62,354 nt of DNA from Acidobacteriota bacterium (GCA_021792795.1 JAJYUB010000019.1:1-62354), one strand, 5' to 3'. Positions 18,280 to 30,359 are shown, numbered from the stretch's first letter. The notes: generated by a model not told the origin, from the letters alone. Made by a program: numbers and translations.

Positions 18280-18708
18280 TCAGCCTGACTTCCCGGCCCG
18301 TTCGGCGGCTGCGATGCGTTCTTCCGCTTCGCGAATGACTCGATTGGCTTCGTCGTAGCGCCGGGCTTCGTCGCCTGCGTCATTCCACATCTTCTTGCCG
18401 CGTTCCAACTTATGGCGCGCTTCAGCGACATCGATTTCGCCCGGTGGAAGCGCGCTTTCGGCAAGGATGGTGACGCGGTCCGGCAACACTTCAACAAAAC
18501 CCTGCGCGACAAATAGCTGTCGATCGCCAACGTCGCCGCCATGCATTGTCACTTCGCCTGGACCAAGTTCGGCCAGCAGCGGCGCGTGCGCATACAGCAC
18601 CTCCAGGTAGCCGGAGGCTGAAGGCAAGGACACGGAGTCCGCCGTCCCGTCGATGAATATCTTCTCCGGCGTTACCAGCCGGACACGAATTGAATTATTT
18701 TCCGCCAT
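18280..18708 (-). CDS. atpC: ATP synthase F1 epsilon subunit
   Basis: About 142 residues, typical length. IRVRLVTPEKIFIDGTADSV opens the N-terminal beta sandwich; LEVLYAHAPLLAELGPGEV and FVAQGFVEVLPDRVTILAE are conserved. The C-terminal helical hairpin (EARHKLERGKKMWNDAGD onward) is the part that can inhibit ATP hydrolysis. The ATG at 18708 is chosen; an in-frame TTG 9 bp upstream is an alternative. It follows atpD by 15 bp and is the last gene before the terminator. Confidence 0.95.
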   Translation of the reverse strand: MAENNSIRVRLVTPEKIFIDGTADSVSLPSASGYLEVLYAHAPLLAELGPGEVTMHGGDVGDRQLFVAQGFVEVLPDRVTILAESALPPGEIDVAEARHKLERGKKMWNDAGDEARRYDEANRVIREAEERIAAAERAGKSG

Positions 18709-18723
18709 CGATTCCAAGCGCCT

Positions 18724-20172
<1,449 letters not shown>

Positions 20173-20231
20173 TTATCCAAATCCTTTGCGCCTGCTTGTA
20201 AATTCCGTTGGTCCTGCAAAAGTAACTCTGC

Positions 20232-21299
20232 CTAAATCGCGGCCGCGCCGCTGACAATTTCGATGATCTCTTTGGTAATTGCAGCCTGGCGCAGCCGGTT
20301 CATGGTCAGGGTGTACGCGTCGATCATGTCGGAAGCATTGTTCGTGGCCGCATCCATGGCCGTCATGCGGGCCGCGTGTTCGGCAGCGACCGACTCCAGC
20401 ATTGCGTGAAATAGTTGCGTGGCAATATAGCGCGGCAACAACGCCCCCATCAACTCGCTGGGCTGCTGCTCGTAGATGTAATCCACCTGCGCGGTGCCAA
20501 ATTTACTGGCTTCCTCGTCGGCTTGCCGGGTGTCCTCCGCCTTCAGGCTGACACCGGCGCTTTGCGCGGCCCTTGCGATCTCCTCGCGCTGTTCCCGCTC
20601 CAACTCGACAGCGCCCGCGATGTCCGGCTTGCCGACTTCAACAATCGGCAGAATCCGTTCCACGACGATGCGCTGAGAAATCACAGACTGAAATTCGTTG
20701 AAAACCAGATAGACCGCGTCCGTTTCCTGGGAAGAGTACCGTTCAACCAAAATATCGGCGAGGCACGCTGCCTTTTCAAAGGTCAGGTTGTCGAGCATTC
20801 CCGCATGTTCCCCGGTAATCTCCACGCGCGCCCCGCGATTGCGCGGCTGCGGGCCTTGCGTAAACCGCCCGTCAGCGGCAAGGGACGCCGGCGCATAACT
20901 GCGCCGTAAAACACCGATCCCTTTGCGTCCCACAATTTCCAAATCGACGTCCACATCGGTCCGCTCGTCGATAAAGCGATGTGTCGCTTTCAGCACATTC
21001 GCGTTGAAAGCCCCGGCAAATCCCTTATCGCCCGTCACCATCACCACGGTGACGCGCTTTTCCAGGCGCGCCTCCAACAAAGGATGCTTTGCCTCGCCGG
21101 TGTCTGGATCGTAGATATCGATGCGGCGCACCAGCGATGCCAGCACGCTGGCGATCATCCTGGCATACGGACGTGCCTCAAACGCGCGCTCCTGCGAGCG
21201 GCGCAGCTTTGCCGCCGCCACCATCTTCATGGCCTTGGTGATCTGCCGCGTATTTTTTACGCTGCGGATGCGGCGTCGTAGATCGAGAACATTCGCCAT
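20232..21299 (-). CDS. atpG: ATP synthase F1 gamma subunit, enlarged
   Basis: 355 residues against about 290 in E. coli. Conserved ends form the rotating coiled coil: LDLRRRIRSVKNTRQITKAM at the start and ARMTAMDAATNNASDMI with LTMNRLRQAAITKEIIEIV at the end. VMVTGDKGFAGAFNANV is the core strand. The extra length lies in the middle: a stretch around SLAADGRFTQGPQPRNRGAR and a Glu/Asp/Arg-rich segment (LEREQREEIARAAQSAG and KAEDTRQADEEASKF). These insertions fall in the globular head domain facing the stator and could affect regulation. It is 3 bp after atpA. Confidence 0.95.
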   Translation of the reverse strand: MANVLDLRRRIRSVKNTRQITKAMKMVAAAKLRRSQERAFEARPYARMIASVLASLVRRIDIYDPDTGEAKHPLLEARLEKRVTVVMVTGDKGFAGAFNANVLKATHRFIDERTDVDVDLEIVGRKGIGVLRRSYAPASLAADGRFTQGPQPRNRGARVEITGEHAGMLDNLTFEKAACLADILVERYSSQETDAVYLVFNEFQSVISQRIVVERILPIVEVGKPDIAGAVELEREQREEIARAAQSAGVSLKAEDTRQADEEASKFGTAQVDYIYEQQPSELMGALLPRYIATQLFHAMLESVAAEHAARMTAMDAATNNASDMIDAYTLTMNRLRQAAITKEIIEIVSGAAAI

Positions 21300-21302
21300 C
21301 GA

Positions 21303-22928
<1,626 letters not shown>

Positions 22929-22955
22929 TCAGGTCCTAAATTATTGGTTGGTTGG

Positions 22956-23498
22956 TTACTCTGCCATCAACTTTTCGCGCAGATCTTCCAGCCTGCCGCG
23001 AACGGAGCCATCATAAACAGTATCGCCGATGCGCAAGACCACGCCCCCCAGCAGAGATGCATCCTGCCTGTAGATAGGGCGAATCTCAAGCCCGGCCAAG
23101 ACCGCTGCTTTGGCTTCAATCTTCGATTTTTCTTCGGAATTCAGTTCGCGAACGCTGGTGATTTCCGCTTCGCTGATATGCAGCCGCCGATTGACTTCAT
23201 TTCGGTAGTCCGTGGAGATCGACTCTACCGCATGGATGCGACCGTTCTGCAGCAGCAACGCCACAAAGTTTCGCACCTGCTTCAGCATGCCGATCCGTGG
23301 CACCATCGCATCCAGAACTTTCAGCTTCGTCTCCAGTTGGATGGAAGGGTTCTGAAAGACTTCCCGCAGTTGCCGGCTGTCGGTCCAGGTTGCCTGAAAA
23401 TCCCGGAGCTGCCGGTCGATTTCCTTGGCGTCCAGTTTGTCGGCCAGAACAACATCGGCCAGGGCGTGGGCATATTGCAGAGAAAATGCGTCCATCAA
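22956..23498 (-). CDS. atpH: ATP synthase F1 delta subunit (OSCP)
   Basis: 180 residues. SLQYAHALADVVLADKLDAK starts the helical N-terminal domain; the C-terminal half has NRRLHISEAEITSVRELNSE and RIGDTVYDGSVRGRLEDLR, the standard OSCP end (GGxxxxIGDxxxDxSVRxRL). It connects F1 to the b-type stalk. It overlaps the upstream b gene by 4 bp, so the two are translationally coupled. Confidence 0.95.
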   Translation of the reverse strand: MMDAFSLQYAHALADVVLADKLDAKEIDRQLRDFQATWTDSRQLREVFQNPSIQLETKLKVLDAMVPRIGMLKQVRNFVALLLQNGRIHAVESISTDYRNEVNRRLHISEAEITSVRELNSEEKSKIEAKAAVLAGLEIRPIYRQDASLLGGVVLRIGDTVYDGSVRGRLEDLREKLMAE

Positions 23499-24301
23499 TT
23501 CACCCCGCCGCTTCGACGTTCCCGATCCAGGTCCACCAGAAAGCTTTCCACCAGCGAACGGTCCGCTTCCGCCGTCAGCGCAATTTTATGTTTGGCGCGT
23601 TCAATCGCCAGCTCCGCGGTCAAACGCTTGAGATGACTCTGCGCCTTGCTGCTGGCTGCCTCGATTTCCTGGGCAGACGCGTCCAGAATCGACTGCTTCT
23701 CCTGCTCCAGCGAGGCACGAAGCTGGCCCTCTCTCGCCAATGCTTCCTGTTGTGACTGCGTTTTGATGGCGTCAATTTCAATGTCCAAACGCGCCAGCCG
23801 TTCTTCCACGCCTGCCAGGCGCCGGTTCGCGTCCTCCGTCACCGTACGCGCTTGCTGCAACTGGTTCTGAATCCGTTGTGTGCGGCCGCGCAATGTTTTG
23901 GGCAAAAGCCGCGCCAGAAACCAGACGATGAAGCCCATCACGATCAGGAAGTTGAGGATTTCAAACGAACGCGAAGTCGCTTCGACGGATAGGCCGAACA
24001 TGCGCGCCAGCGTTTGCACCATCGGTGAATGCCGATAGACATTCACCCCGTCCTCGGCTTCGGAGTCGTCGATCTTTTTCCGCTGAATCTCTTTGTTGCG
24101 CTGTGGCCGATGCTTGACTTGCGCCGTTGTCATCGAACCTTGCGCGGGAGCGGCGCTTTGCGCAGCCGAGCCTGCAAAGGCGGCATGGGCACGAGGCGCG
24201 GCGAACGACAGCAGAAACAATCCGCAGAAGGCGAGTACAAAAGCGTGCAGCCCAGGTAATTGCAGAACGCGTGAGCGCAACGTCGCAAGAGAAGGAATCA
24301 T
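23495..24301 (-). CDS. atpF: ATP synthase Fo b-type subunit with signal peptide and periplasmic extension
   Basis: 268 residues, longer than the usual 160. Residues 1-40 look like a signal peptide (FVLAFCGLFLLSFAAPRAHA), then about 65 residues of Ala/Gln/Lys-rich sequence expected outside the membrane, then one helix (FEILNFLIVMGFIVWFLARL) and a long coiled coil (LARLDIEIDAIKTQSQQEAL, LDASAQEIEAASSKAQSHL) ending at the delta-binding end. It is the second of two b-like genes and dimerises presumably with the first. The N-terminal extension is odd for a stator subunit. Confidence 0.88.
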   Translation of the reverse strand: MIPSLATLRSRVLQLPGLHAFVLAFCGLFLLSFAAPRAHAAFAGSAAQSAAPAQGSMTTAQVKHRPQRNKEIQRKKIDDSEAEDGVNVYRHSPMVQTLARMFGLSVEATSRSFEILNFLIVMGFIVWFLARLLPKTLRGRTQRIQNQLQQARTVTEDANRRLAGVEERLARLDIEIDAIKTQSQQEALAREGQLRASLEQEKQSILDASAQEIEAASSKAQSHLKRLTAELAIERAKHKIALTAEADRSLVESFLVDLDRERRSGGVN

Positions 24302-24783
24302 CCGGCTTGCTCCTGCGATGTTGGCCCCTGGGAGGCTGCTGTTCCAGCAGGCAAAATGCGTTTCAAAATTTCCGCGGAAAGCTCGCCAATCAATCCGTCC
24401 AGTTCCCGTCTCGCCACCAGCATACTGTCTTCAATGGCGGTCCTGGCTGTCGCAGTGCGTTCCTGTGCGGCTGCTCGCGCCTGGGCCAGCGCAAGCTCCG
24501 ATTCCACATGAATCTTCTCCAAATGTTCGTGAAGTTCGCGGAAGATTTCCGCTCGCGCCGCCTGCAAACGCTCTTCGTACTCCATCGTCTTCCGTTCGGC
24601 GGCGGCAACGGCAGCTGCTGCACTCTCGATGGCCCCCTGCGTCTTTGTGTAACGTTCCCGCAGGACCTTCGTCAAAGGAGTGTGGACCAGAACACGGTAC
24701 GCTGCCAGTGTGACCAAAAACAGGACCATGGTCGGCACGGCGCCGAGCACAAGTCCTCCAAGCTGTTGTAACAGGTCACTCAT
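24298..24783 (-). CDS. atpF: ATP synthase Fo b-type subunit (b or b')
   Basis: 161 residues. One N-terminal helix (LGGLVLGAVPTMVLFLVTLA) is followed by VLVHTPLTKVLRERYTKTQG and an alanine-rich coiled coil (ESAAAAVAAAERKTMEYEE and on). This is the peripheral stalk that holds F1 to the membrane. First gene of the operon; overlap of 4 bp with the second b gene. Genes for subunits a and c are not in the window. Confidence 0.88.
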   Translation of the reverse strand: MSDLLQQLGGLVLGAVPTMVLFLVTLAAYRVLVHTPLTKVLRERYTKTQGAIESAAAAVAAAERKTMEYEERLQAARAEIFRELHEHLEKIHVESELALAQARAAAQERTATARTAIEDSMLVARRELDGLIGELSAEILKRILPAGTAASQGPTSQEQAG

Positions 24784-24877
24784 TGTAATTGTAGAACGTG
24801 GTTTCAGATTCGCCAGCAGTGGAACGACGCGGGAACCTTATGGATTCATTGTTGGTTGATTGTTGATGGAACACTCA

Positions 24878-24907
24878 GTTGTAACAAAGGGCTCGCCGGG
24901 GTGTCAA
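24878..24907 (-). promoter_or_regulatory. Probable promoter of the ATP synthase operon
   Basis: On the minus strand TTGACA (24907-24902) is a perfect -35 box, followed after 18 bp by TACAAC (24883-24878), four of six to the -10 consensus. The site is about 95 bp upstream of the first b gene. From 24908 to 25180 nothing else is recognisable. Confidence 0.5.
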
Positions 24908-25180
24908 ACCGGCGAATAGGAAAGTCCTGTCGCATTTCGCGCGCCAGGATCATTCTTTCATGTGAATCTCGCGGGCGGGATTCATTTTCTATCGGACCTT
25001 CAGTTCTGCCGCCAATTTATATGTCTAGATTTCGCCCCAGCAAGCTTTCAATCGAGATTTCGCCCCTGAAACAAAATTTCTTCCCATTTCAAACGAGGAA
25101 TTTCCACTGGCAGGGAGAAATTCGAGAAACTGGCGGTTGACTTCCTGGGCTGGAGGCCTACACTGGAGGGTAACAGCCTT

Positions 25181-25244
25181 GGACCTAGTCCTAGGTCCGG
25201 CAAGCCGGGCACCCAGAATAGTAGCCCAACATTCGGGTGCCCGG
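25181..25244. repeat. Pair of palindromes (REP-like), downstream of hflX
   Basis: GGACCTAG (25181-25188) pairs with CTAGGTCC (25191-25198) across 2 nt. A second repeat, CCGGGCACCC (25205-25214) and GGGTGCCCGG (25235-25244), has a 20-nt loop. They start about 50 bp after the hflX stop and could end its transcript, but there is no T-run. GGGTGCCC-type palindromes are often dispersed in such genomes. Confidence 0.55.
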
Positions 25245-25293
25245 TCTGCTCATTTCACTTTCCATCCCACTCGAACAAATGAACAGGCCCGAA

Positions 25294-26721
25294 TCAAGCG
25301 CGCCAATATTTACGATATTTTCCCAGCAGCGAGGCCGGCCCTTGGACATGCAGGCGCGCGGTATCGCCTTGAAATGTTCTGTTTGAGATAATTCCTCCGG
25401 CATCGAGCGCCGCCAGCACTCGGCCTTCGCTCTGTGGGACCGTCATGTCTCGATCTTCCAGCGGATCGGACTCCAACGCTTTATCCAGCGCAGCCAGCAG
25501 CACATCCATCCCTGTTTTGGCGCGGGCAGAGACAGCGATCGCGTCGTTGCTCTTCACCCTTTCCTCTTCCGGCAGCAGATCGATTTTGTTCATCACCTCA
25601 ATACGAGGTTTCTTGTCGACTTCCAGTTCGCGCAAGATTTTTTCCACTTCCTGGCGATGCACAACCACCGATGGGCTGGAAGCGTCCATCACATGGATCA
25701 GTACTTCGGCGGTCTGCACCTCTTCCAGCGTGGCGCGAAACGCCTTCACCAGGGTCGGCGGCAGTGCGCGAATGAATCCCACGGTATCAGATAGCAAAAT
25801 CCGTCGCCGCGATGGCAATGTAATCAGGTGCAGCTTCGGGTCCAGCGTCGCAAACAGTCGCGAAGACTCCAACTGTCCAGCCTGCGTCAAGGCATTGAAC
25901 AGCGTACTTTTCCCCGCATTCGTGTAGCCCACCAGCGCCACTGTCGGCACCGGGACAGAGGTGCGTCGTTGCCGCTGCTGGCGACGAATGTTGCGGACCG
26001 CTTCCAGTCGGGTACGAATTACCTGAATCTTGCGGCCAATTTTTCGCCGGTCGGTTTCTATCTGCGTTTCACCCGGTCCGCGCGTCCCTATGCCGCCGCC
26101 CAATTGAGACATGGACCGGCCGCGGCCGGCCAGGCGCGGAAGCATGTATTCCAGTTGCGCCAGCTCCACCTGCAACTGCCCTTCCCGCGTCCTTGCATGG
26201 GACGCAAAAATATCCAGGATCAATTGCGTGCGATCGATCACGCGGCAAGGAAGCGCTTGCTCCAGTTCGCGCAGTTGGGAGGGCGATAGGTCCTGCTCGA
26301 ATACAATCAGGTTGGTTCGACTGGCCTTGGCCAGCGCGCCGATCTCTTCCAGTTTGCCTTTGCCGACGAGCGTTGCTGGATCCGGATGATCGCGCCGCTG
26401 CACGATCACATCCAGGACGTTCGCTCCCGCGCTTACCGCCAGATCACGACACTCAGCGGCTTCTGCAGAGATTTGCGGCGTGGAAAATTCATGGCCTTGA
26501 GCTTCGGCGGCGTCGGGATTTGGCCGCAGGACAGCGTTGCTCTCAGTCTCTTCCTGCTCTAGAATCGCACGCACAGCGCTTCTCGCCTGACGCGCAGACG
26601 GAGTGAGTCGCTGTCGATATTTTTTCCCGGTAAACTCGCATACGACGATCAGCGTCCGTTCCCGCCGGTCTTGTCCGGGGGCCGTATCCCTGCTTCGCTG
26701 CGAGTCAAACGATTCGATCAT
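25294..26721 (-). CDS. hflX: Ribosome-associated GTPase HflX
   Basis: 475 residues. The N-terminal HflX domain contains [16 protein letters not shown] and [17 protein letters not shown]; the glycine-rich linker is [20 protein letters not shown]. The G domain has [14 protein letters not shown] (G1), [18 protein letters not shown] (G3) and MNKIDLLP (G4). HflX splits stalled 70S ribosomes. It lies 61 bp downstream of hfq, the same neighbour as in many bacteria, and both are on the minus strand. Confidence 0.95.
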   Translation of the reverse strand: MIESFDSQRSRDTAPGQDRRERTLIVVCEFTGKKYRQRLTPSARQARSAVRAILEQEETESNAVLRPNPDAAEAQGHEFSTPQISAEAAECRDLAVSAGANVLDVIVQRRDHPDPATLVGKGKLEEIGALAKASRTNLIVFEQDLSPSQLRELEQALPCRVIDRTQLILDIFASHARTREGQLQVELAQLEYMLPRLAGRGRSMSQLGGGIGTRGPGETQIETDRRKIGRKIQVIRTRLEAVRNIRRQQRQRRTSVPVPTVALVGYTNAGKSTLFNALTQAGQLESSRLFATLDPKLHLITLPSRRRILLSDTVGFIRALPPTLVKAFRATLEEVQTAEVLIHVMDASSPSVVVHRQEVEKILRELEVDKKPRIEVMNKIDLLPEEERVKSNDAIAVSARAKTGMDVLLAALDKALESDPLEDRDMTVPQSEGRVLAALDAGGIISNRTFQGDTARLHVQGPASLLGKYRKYWRA

Positions 26722-26782
26722 GCGATCGTCTTGCCAGCGTCACCATGCGCGGGCGTGCGGACCCGCAACTGGGCAAATGGTG

Positions 26783-27145
26783 TCACGAAGCCGTGATGCT
26801 CGACGGCGTCAGCACTGAAGCGCTGGCCACTGACGACCCAGTCGATGCGGGACCGTGGCCCGCCCCGGCCGCGGCAGGCCCCACTCCGGCGGCTTGCGTT
26901 CCGACCGGCCCATGGCGATGTTCGGCCATCAGGACCGGCTTGCCACTGACGACCGTGGAAATGGCGTGCTTGAAGATGAGCTGCTCCTGATTGTTGTTTT
27001 CCAGCAGAACGGAATATTTATCAAATGACCGGATGCGTCCCGTCAATTTCACGCCGCTCACCAGATAAACGGTGATCTGGGATTTATCTTTGCGGACCGT
27101 GTTCAAAAATGTGTCCTGAATATTTTGTGCTGTCTTGCTTTCCAT
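26783..27145 (-). CDS. hfq: RNA chaperone Hfq
   Basis: 120 residues. The Sm1 motif is seen in [20 protein letters not shown] with [12 protein letters not shown], and Sm2 in FKHAISTVV (usually YKHAIST). Residues 75-120 are an Ala/Gly/Ser-rich tail without charged clusters, different in composition from the acidic E. coli tail. It forms a hexamer that pairs small RNAs with mRNAs. The ATG has GGAGATGACAA ahead. First gene of the hfq-hflX pair. Confidence 0.95.
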   Translation of the reverse strand: MESKTAQNIQDTFLNTVRKDKSQITVYLVSGVKLTGRIRSFDKYSVLLENNNQEQLIFKHAISTVVSGKPVLMAEHRHGPVGTQAAGVGPAAAGAGHGPASTGSSVASASVLTPSSITAS

Positions 27146-27324
27146 TTGTCATCTCCTTGCCGTACTAAACGAGTGGTTCAAAGCATGTTGCTCAAAGCGG
27201 GCGAACAGACACCCAACTGCAAGTTCTACAGCCATACCGGTCCATTCTGCCCACTGGCGGGCACAAAATACACCGTGCGAGTATTGTCTATGAAATTTAC
27301 CAATATCGCCAGAAAACATCGAAA

Positions 27325-27366
27325 TACCGCACAAAATTCGGCTTGTACCGTGCAAAATATGGCTTG
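27325..27366. repeat. Two tandem 21-bp imperfect direct repeats
   Basis: Units at 27325-27345 and 27346-27366 share 17 of 21 positions (TACCG, two variable bases, CAAAAT, two variable bases, GGCTTG). They lie between the divergent hfq and DegT-type genes, 180 bp upstream of hfq. A related GCACAAAATACACCGTGC sequence lies near 27260. The period of two helical turns fits a regulatory protein site. The rest of 27146-27556 shows no gene. Confidence 0.45.
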
Positions 27367-27556
27367 CAATTTGGATGCAGGGACAGGCGCCGGCGTTTCA
27401 CGGACTTGCCTGGTCTTACGCTTTTCATTCGACGGCCGGCGACGGGATTCGATATCCGCAGCGGAACTATTGTTCAGTCTGCCTGATATACAACCCCTGA
27501 AAATAGCATCATGACCCTCGCGTTCGAGCAAACTCCGGACGGTGCTAGCATGAAAT

Positions 27557-28741
27557 GTGCCGTCCAGTCCGATCCCCGCCATCACTTCCCCCGCCAAGGT
27601 GCCGATGCTGGACTTTTCTCGGCAATATCAGCCGATCCGCGCGGAAATCATAGCTGCCATCGAGCAGGTTTGTGACAGCCAGCACTTCATTCTAGGCGAA
27701 GAAGTCCGCCGGTTTGAGACTGCTGCCGCCTCCCTGTGTGACGTAGCGCATGGCATTGGATGCGCTTCCGGCACGGACGCCTTGTGGCTGGCGATGGCCG
27801 CCGCTGCAATCGACCCCGGCGACGCAGTCCTGACCACCCCATTTACTTTTTTCTCGACCGTCAGCTCGATTCTGCGCGTCGGGGCGCAGCCGTTATTGGC
27901 CGACATCGACCCCAGGACCTACAATCTGGATCCGGTGTCTGTCGCGACGGCGCTGCAGGACCGGGCGAAATCCACCCGGGTTCGCGCCATTCTGCCGGTC
28001 CATTTGTATGGGCAATGTGCCGACTGGGACAAATTCACGCAACTCAAACAGAAGTTTGACCTTTTGCTGATCGAAGACGCTGCTCAGGCCTTTGGTGCGA
28101 AGTGGAACGGACGACCGGCTGGCAGTCTCGGGGATTTGGCGGCCTTCAGCTTCTATCCCACAAAAAACCTGAGCGCCTACGGCGATGCTGGCTTGCTGAC
28201 CACTGGAAACGACCGTTTCGCGGATCGCGCCCGAATCCTCCGCGTGCACGGGATGCGCGAACGCTATTTTCACGAAGTGGTCGGCTGGAACAGTCGCCTC
28301 GATACAATCCAGGCTGCCGTGCTGCTGGTCAAATTGCGCTACATTGAAGGTTGGAACCGGCAGCGGCAAGAGCGGGCTAAAGTCTACGCCGATCTATTCA
28401 GCGGGCAAGGTTTGGCGGAACCGGGCCCGTATCCAGATCGCGGCGTCGTCCTGCCGTATGTCGATCCGCGCGGAACTCACGTCTTTCACCAATATGTGAT
28501 CCGCGCCCCACGCCGTGATGCCCTGCGAACATTCCTCGTCGAGCGTGGTATCGGCTCCGAAATCTACTATCCGATGCCGCTCCATCTGCAACAATGCTTC
28601 GCCGGTTTGGGCTATGCCGAAGGCTCATTTCCAGAGAGCGAACGCGCCGCCAAAGAAGTGTTAGCGTTGCCCATGTTTCCTGAGTTAACGGATGAAGAGC
28701 AACAGCGCGTCGTCGCCGCCATCGCGGAATTCCTAAGCTGA
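27557..28741 (+). CDS. DegT/DnrJ/EryC1/StrS family PLP aminotransferase
   Basis: 394 residues. Begins VPMLDFSRQYQPIRAEI, followed by HFILGEEVRRFETAAASL and GCASGTDALWLAMAA, the cofactor phosphate loop. IEDAAQAFGA carries the conserved Asp, and FSFYPTKNLSAYGDAG the PLP lysine. HVFHQYVIRAP and IYYPMPLHLQ are conserved near the end. Family members aminate 3- or 4-keto nucleotide sugars for glycan or antibiotic sugars. The GTG at 27557 gives this length, but the ATG at 27605 is also possible; neither has a clear ribosome site. No other nucleotide-sugar genes adjoin. Confidence 0.88.
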   Translation: MPSSPIPAITSPAKVPMLDFSRQYQPIRAEIIAAIEQVCDSQHFILGEEVRRFETAAASLCDVAHGIGCASGTDALWLAMAAAAIDPGDAVLTTPFTFFSTVSSILRVGAQPLLADIDPRTYNLDPVSVATALQDRAKSTRVRAILPVHLYGQCADWDKFTQLKQKFDLLLIEDAAQAFGAKWNGRPAGSLGDLAAFSFYPTKNLSAYGDAGLLTTGNDRFADRARILRVHGMRERYFHEVVGWNSRLDTIQAAVLLVKLRYIEGWNRQRQERAKVYADLFSGQGLAEPGPYPDRGVVLPYVDPRGTHVFHQYVIRAPRRDALRTFLVERGIGSEIYYPMPLHLQQCFAGLGYAEGSFPESERAAKEVLALPMFPELTDEEQQRVVAAIAEFLS

Positions 28742-28754
28742 TTGGCCTCGACAT

Positions 28755-29137
28755 ATGAAAAGACTCAAAACTCAACTTTTATTTGGCTTTCTTGTAGGCG
28801 CACTCGTTCCGGTGTTCTGGGGAATGCTGTCGTTCGTACTGTTCAATGTTTCAGAGGGCTGGATCAGTCGAGTCTATTGGAGGGCGGTTTATGTAACGTG
28901 CCCTTTTTGGCAGATAACTGGAGAAAAAGCAATGAGTTAGGTATCTGCTTGACTCAGGTGACCGCAACATATGGGACAAAGATTCAGGCTGTGCGGGCCC
29001 GAGACAACAATCTATTGGGGCTACCTGAGTCAAGCAGATACCTAACAGCAATGATATTAATGCCGCTACTGAACGGATGCCTTTATGCCGTCATCACTCT
29101 TGTAGTTGCCAAAGCTTGGGGATTTGTGAGCGCGTAG
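28755..29137 (+). pseudogene. Small two-helix membrane protein gene split by a MITE-like insertion
   Basis: The present frame encodes a 61-residue protein (MKRLKTQLLFGFLVGALVPV and on, one helix) and stops inside the inserted element at 28938. Removing the element (28936-29046) and one copy of the 8-bp duplication gives a continuous 87-residue frame: after GEKAM it goes on as ILMPLLNGCLYAVITLVVAK and ends AWGFVSA at 29137. That adds a second membrane helix. The family is not recognised. The gene begins 14 bp after the aminotransferase stop. Because the frame is restored without further damage, the insertion is probably recent. Confidence 0.8.
28936..29046. mobile_element. 111-bp MITE-like element with 24-bp perfect terminal inverted repeats
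   Basis: The left end (28936-28959) starts GTTAGGTATCTGC and the right end (29023-29046) is its exact reverse complement over 24 bp. The flanks carry an identical 8-bp target duplication, AGCAATGA, at 28928-28935 and 29047-29054. The 63-bp centre has no coding capacity. Such an element must be mobilised by a transposase elsewhere. No second copy of the ends was seen in this window. Confidence 0.9.
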
Positions 29138-29237
29138 GAGTGACTTCCCCTGGACCCCACTTTTTACAGATGAGGGCCAACGAGAAATGATCAATATCAA
29201 TGATCACTGCGGAGGAAGCCGACAACTCGAGCAGTAG

Positions 29238-30236
29238 CTACGCGTCTCTGTGATTGCTGAATTTCAGATCCAGAGCCAGCTTGTTGCCGACGGCCATGCG
29301 TCCGGAAAATTTTTCCATCTGTCCCGCGGACATAGCGGAGAACGTTCTGCCGAAAGCGGCGTTCCGGCGAATCATGTCGAGCGTCGGCATGCCCACCACC
29401 GCCGCGGCAACCGGCAGACTCAACGTGTACCGCAGCAGATTGGCCGCATCGCTCTTGCTGGGGCCGCTGCCCAGCAGGCCCTCCTGCCCCATCACCTTCA
29501 TCGCCAGAATGCCCATGTTTTTCTTGCGAGCTGTGGGCAAAGCCGTCAATTGGAAGCTCGAGCTCATGGATGGATTCAAGTCCATTCCGTGCGATCCGCT
29601 CGTCATGCCTTGCATGGCGGCGTTCAGCGCCATCTGGACGCAATCGAAATCGTGACGCTCAATGGCCGTTTGCAACACCGCCGGATTGTAATGGCTGGTG
29701 ATGCCAATGAAGCGGGTGACCTTTTGCTCGCGCAGCTTGTAGAGCGCATTCAGTACCCCATCCTTGGCCTCGACCTTCGCCAGGTCGTCCGCATTGTGCA
29801 ACGCATGAACGTGAATCAAATCGATCTGGTCGGTCTGCAGCCGCTTCAAGCTGCCTTCGAGAATCCGCATCGCCGCGTCGCCGTCGCGAGGCTCAATCTT
29901 GGTCGCCAGAAAAAATTCTTTGCGCCGCGTCTTGGCGACTTGGCCGACCCATGTCTCACTCTGTCCCTGCCCGTAACCGTACGCGGTGTCGAGATAGCTG
30001 ATACCGGAATCAAGCGCTAAATTGATCGCAGCGACGGCCGCAGATTCTCCACCGTACATTGAGAGACGGCTGCCGCAGCCAAACGCAACAATGGAAACGC
30101 GCGCGCCGGTTTTGCCGAGTATTCGCGTCTGCATGGCCCCGGATGCTTCCGCGGCGTGGCTACCCAACACTGCGGCTGCCGCGCCAGCGACCGCCGACTT
30201 TTCCAGAAATTCTCGTCTCGAAATTTTGTCTGTCAT
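29238..30236 (-). CDS. Tat-exported aldo/keto reductase
   Basis: 332 residues. A twin-arginine signal (SRREFLEKSAVAGAAAAVLG) ends near AEASG. The aldo/keto reductase barrel shows SYLDTAYGYG (Asp and Tyr of the catalytic tetrad), FLATKIE (Lys) and IHVHAL (His), then RFIGITSHYN and a cofactor region GILAMKVMGQ. Tat export of a folded NAD(P)H-type enzyme is unusual in general but is seen for this group in Acidobacteriota and Planctomycetes. GGAGGTTGCC precedes the ATG. The NIPSNAP gene lies just upstream on the same strand and is also Tat-exported. Confidence 0.9.
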   Translation of the reverse strand: MTDKISRREFLEKSAVAGAAAAVLGSHAAEASGAMQTRILGKTGARVSIVAFGCGSRLSMYGGESAAVAAINLALDSGISYLDTAYGYGQGQSETWVGQVAKTRRKEFFLATKIEPRDGDAAMRILEGSLKRLQTDQIDLIHVHALHNADDLAKVEAKDGVLNALYKLREQKVTRFIGITSHYNPAVLQTAIERHDFDCVQMALNAAMQGMTSGSHGMDLNPSMSSSFQLTALPTARKKNMGILAMKVMGQEGLLGSGPSKSDAANLLRYTLSLPVAAAVVGMPTLDMIRRNAAFGRTFSAMSAGQMEKFSGRMAVGNKLALDLKFSNHRDA

Positions 30237-30359
30237 GGCAACCTCCGTGGACCCTTTTGCTGGCGCTATTATCAGCGCAAATCCAGCGCATAGTAAAGGG
30301 CTGAAATGGAGCGAGCGCTTTGCCCTTCTGCCCGTTCGACCTGCCGGAGATCGCAGCCC

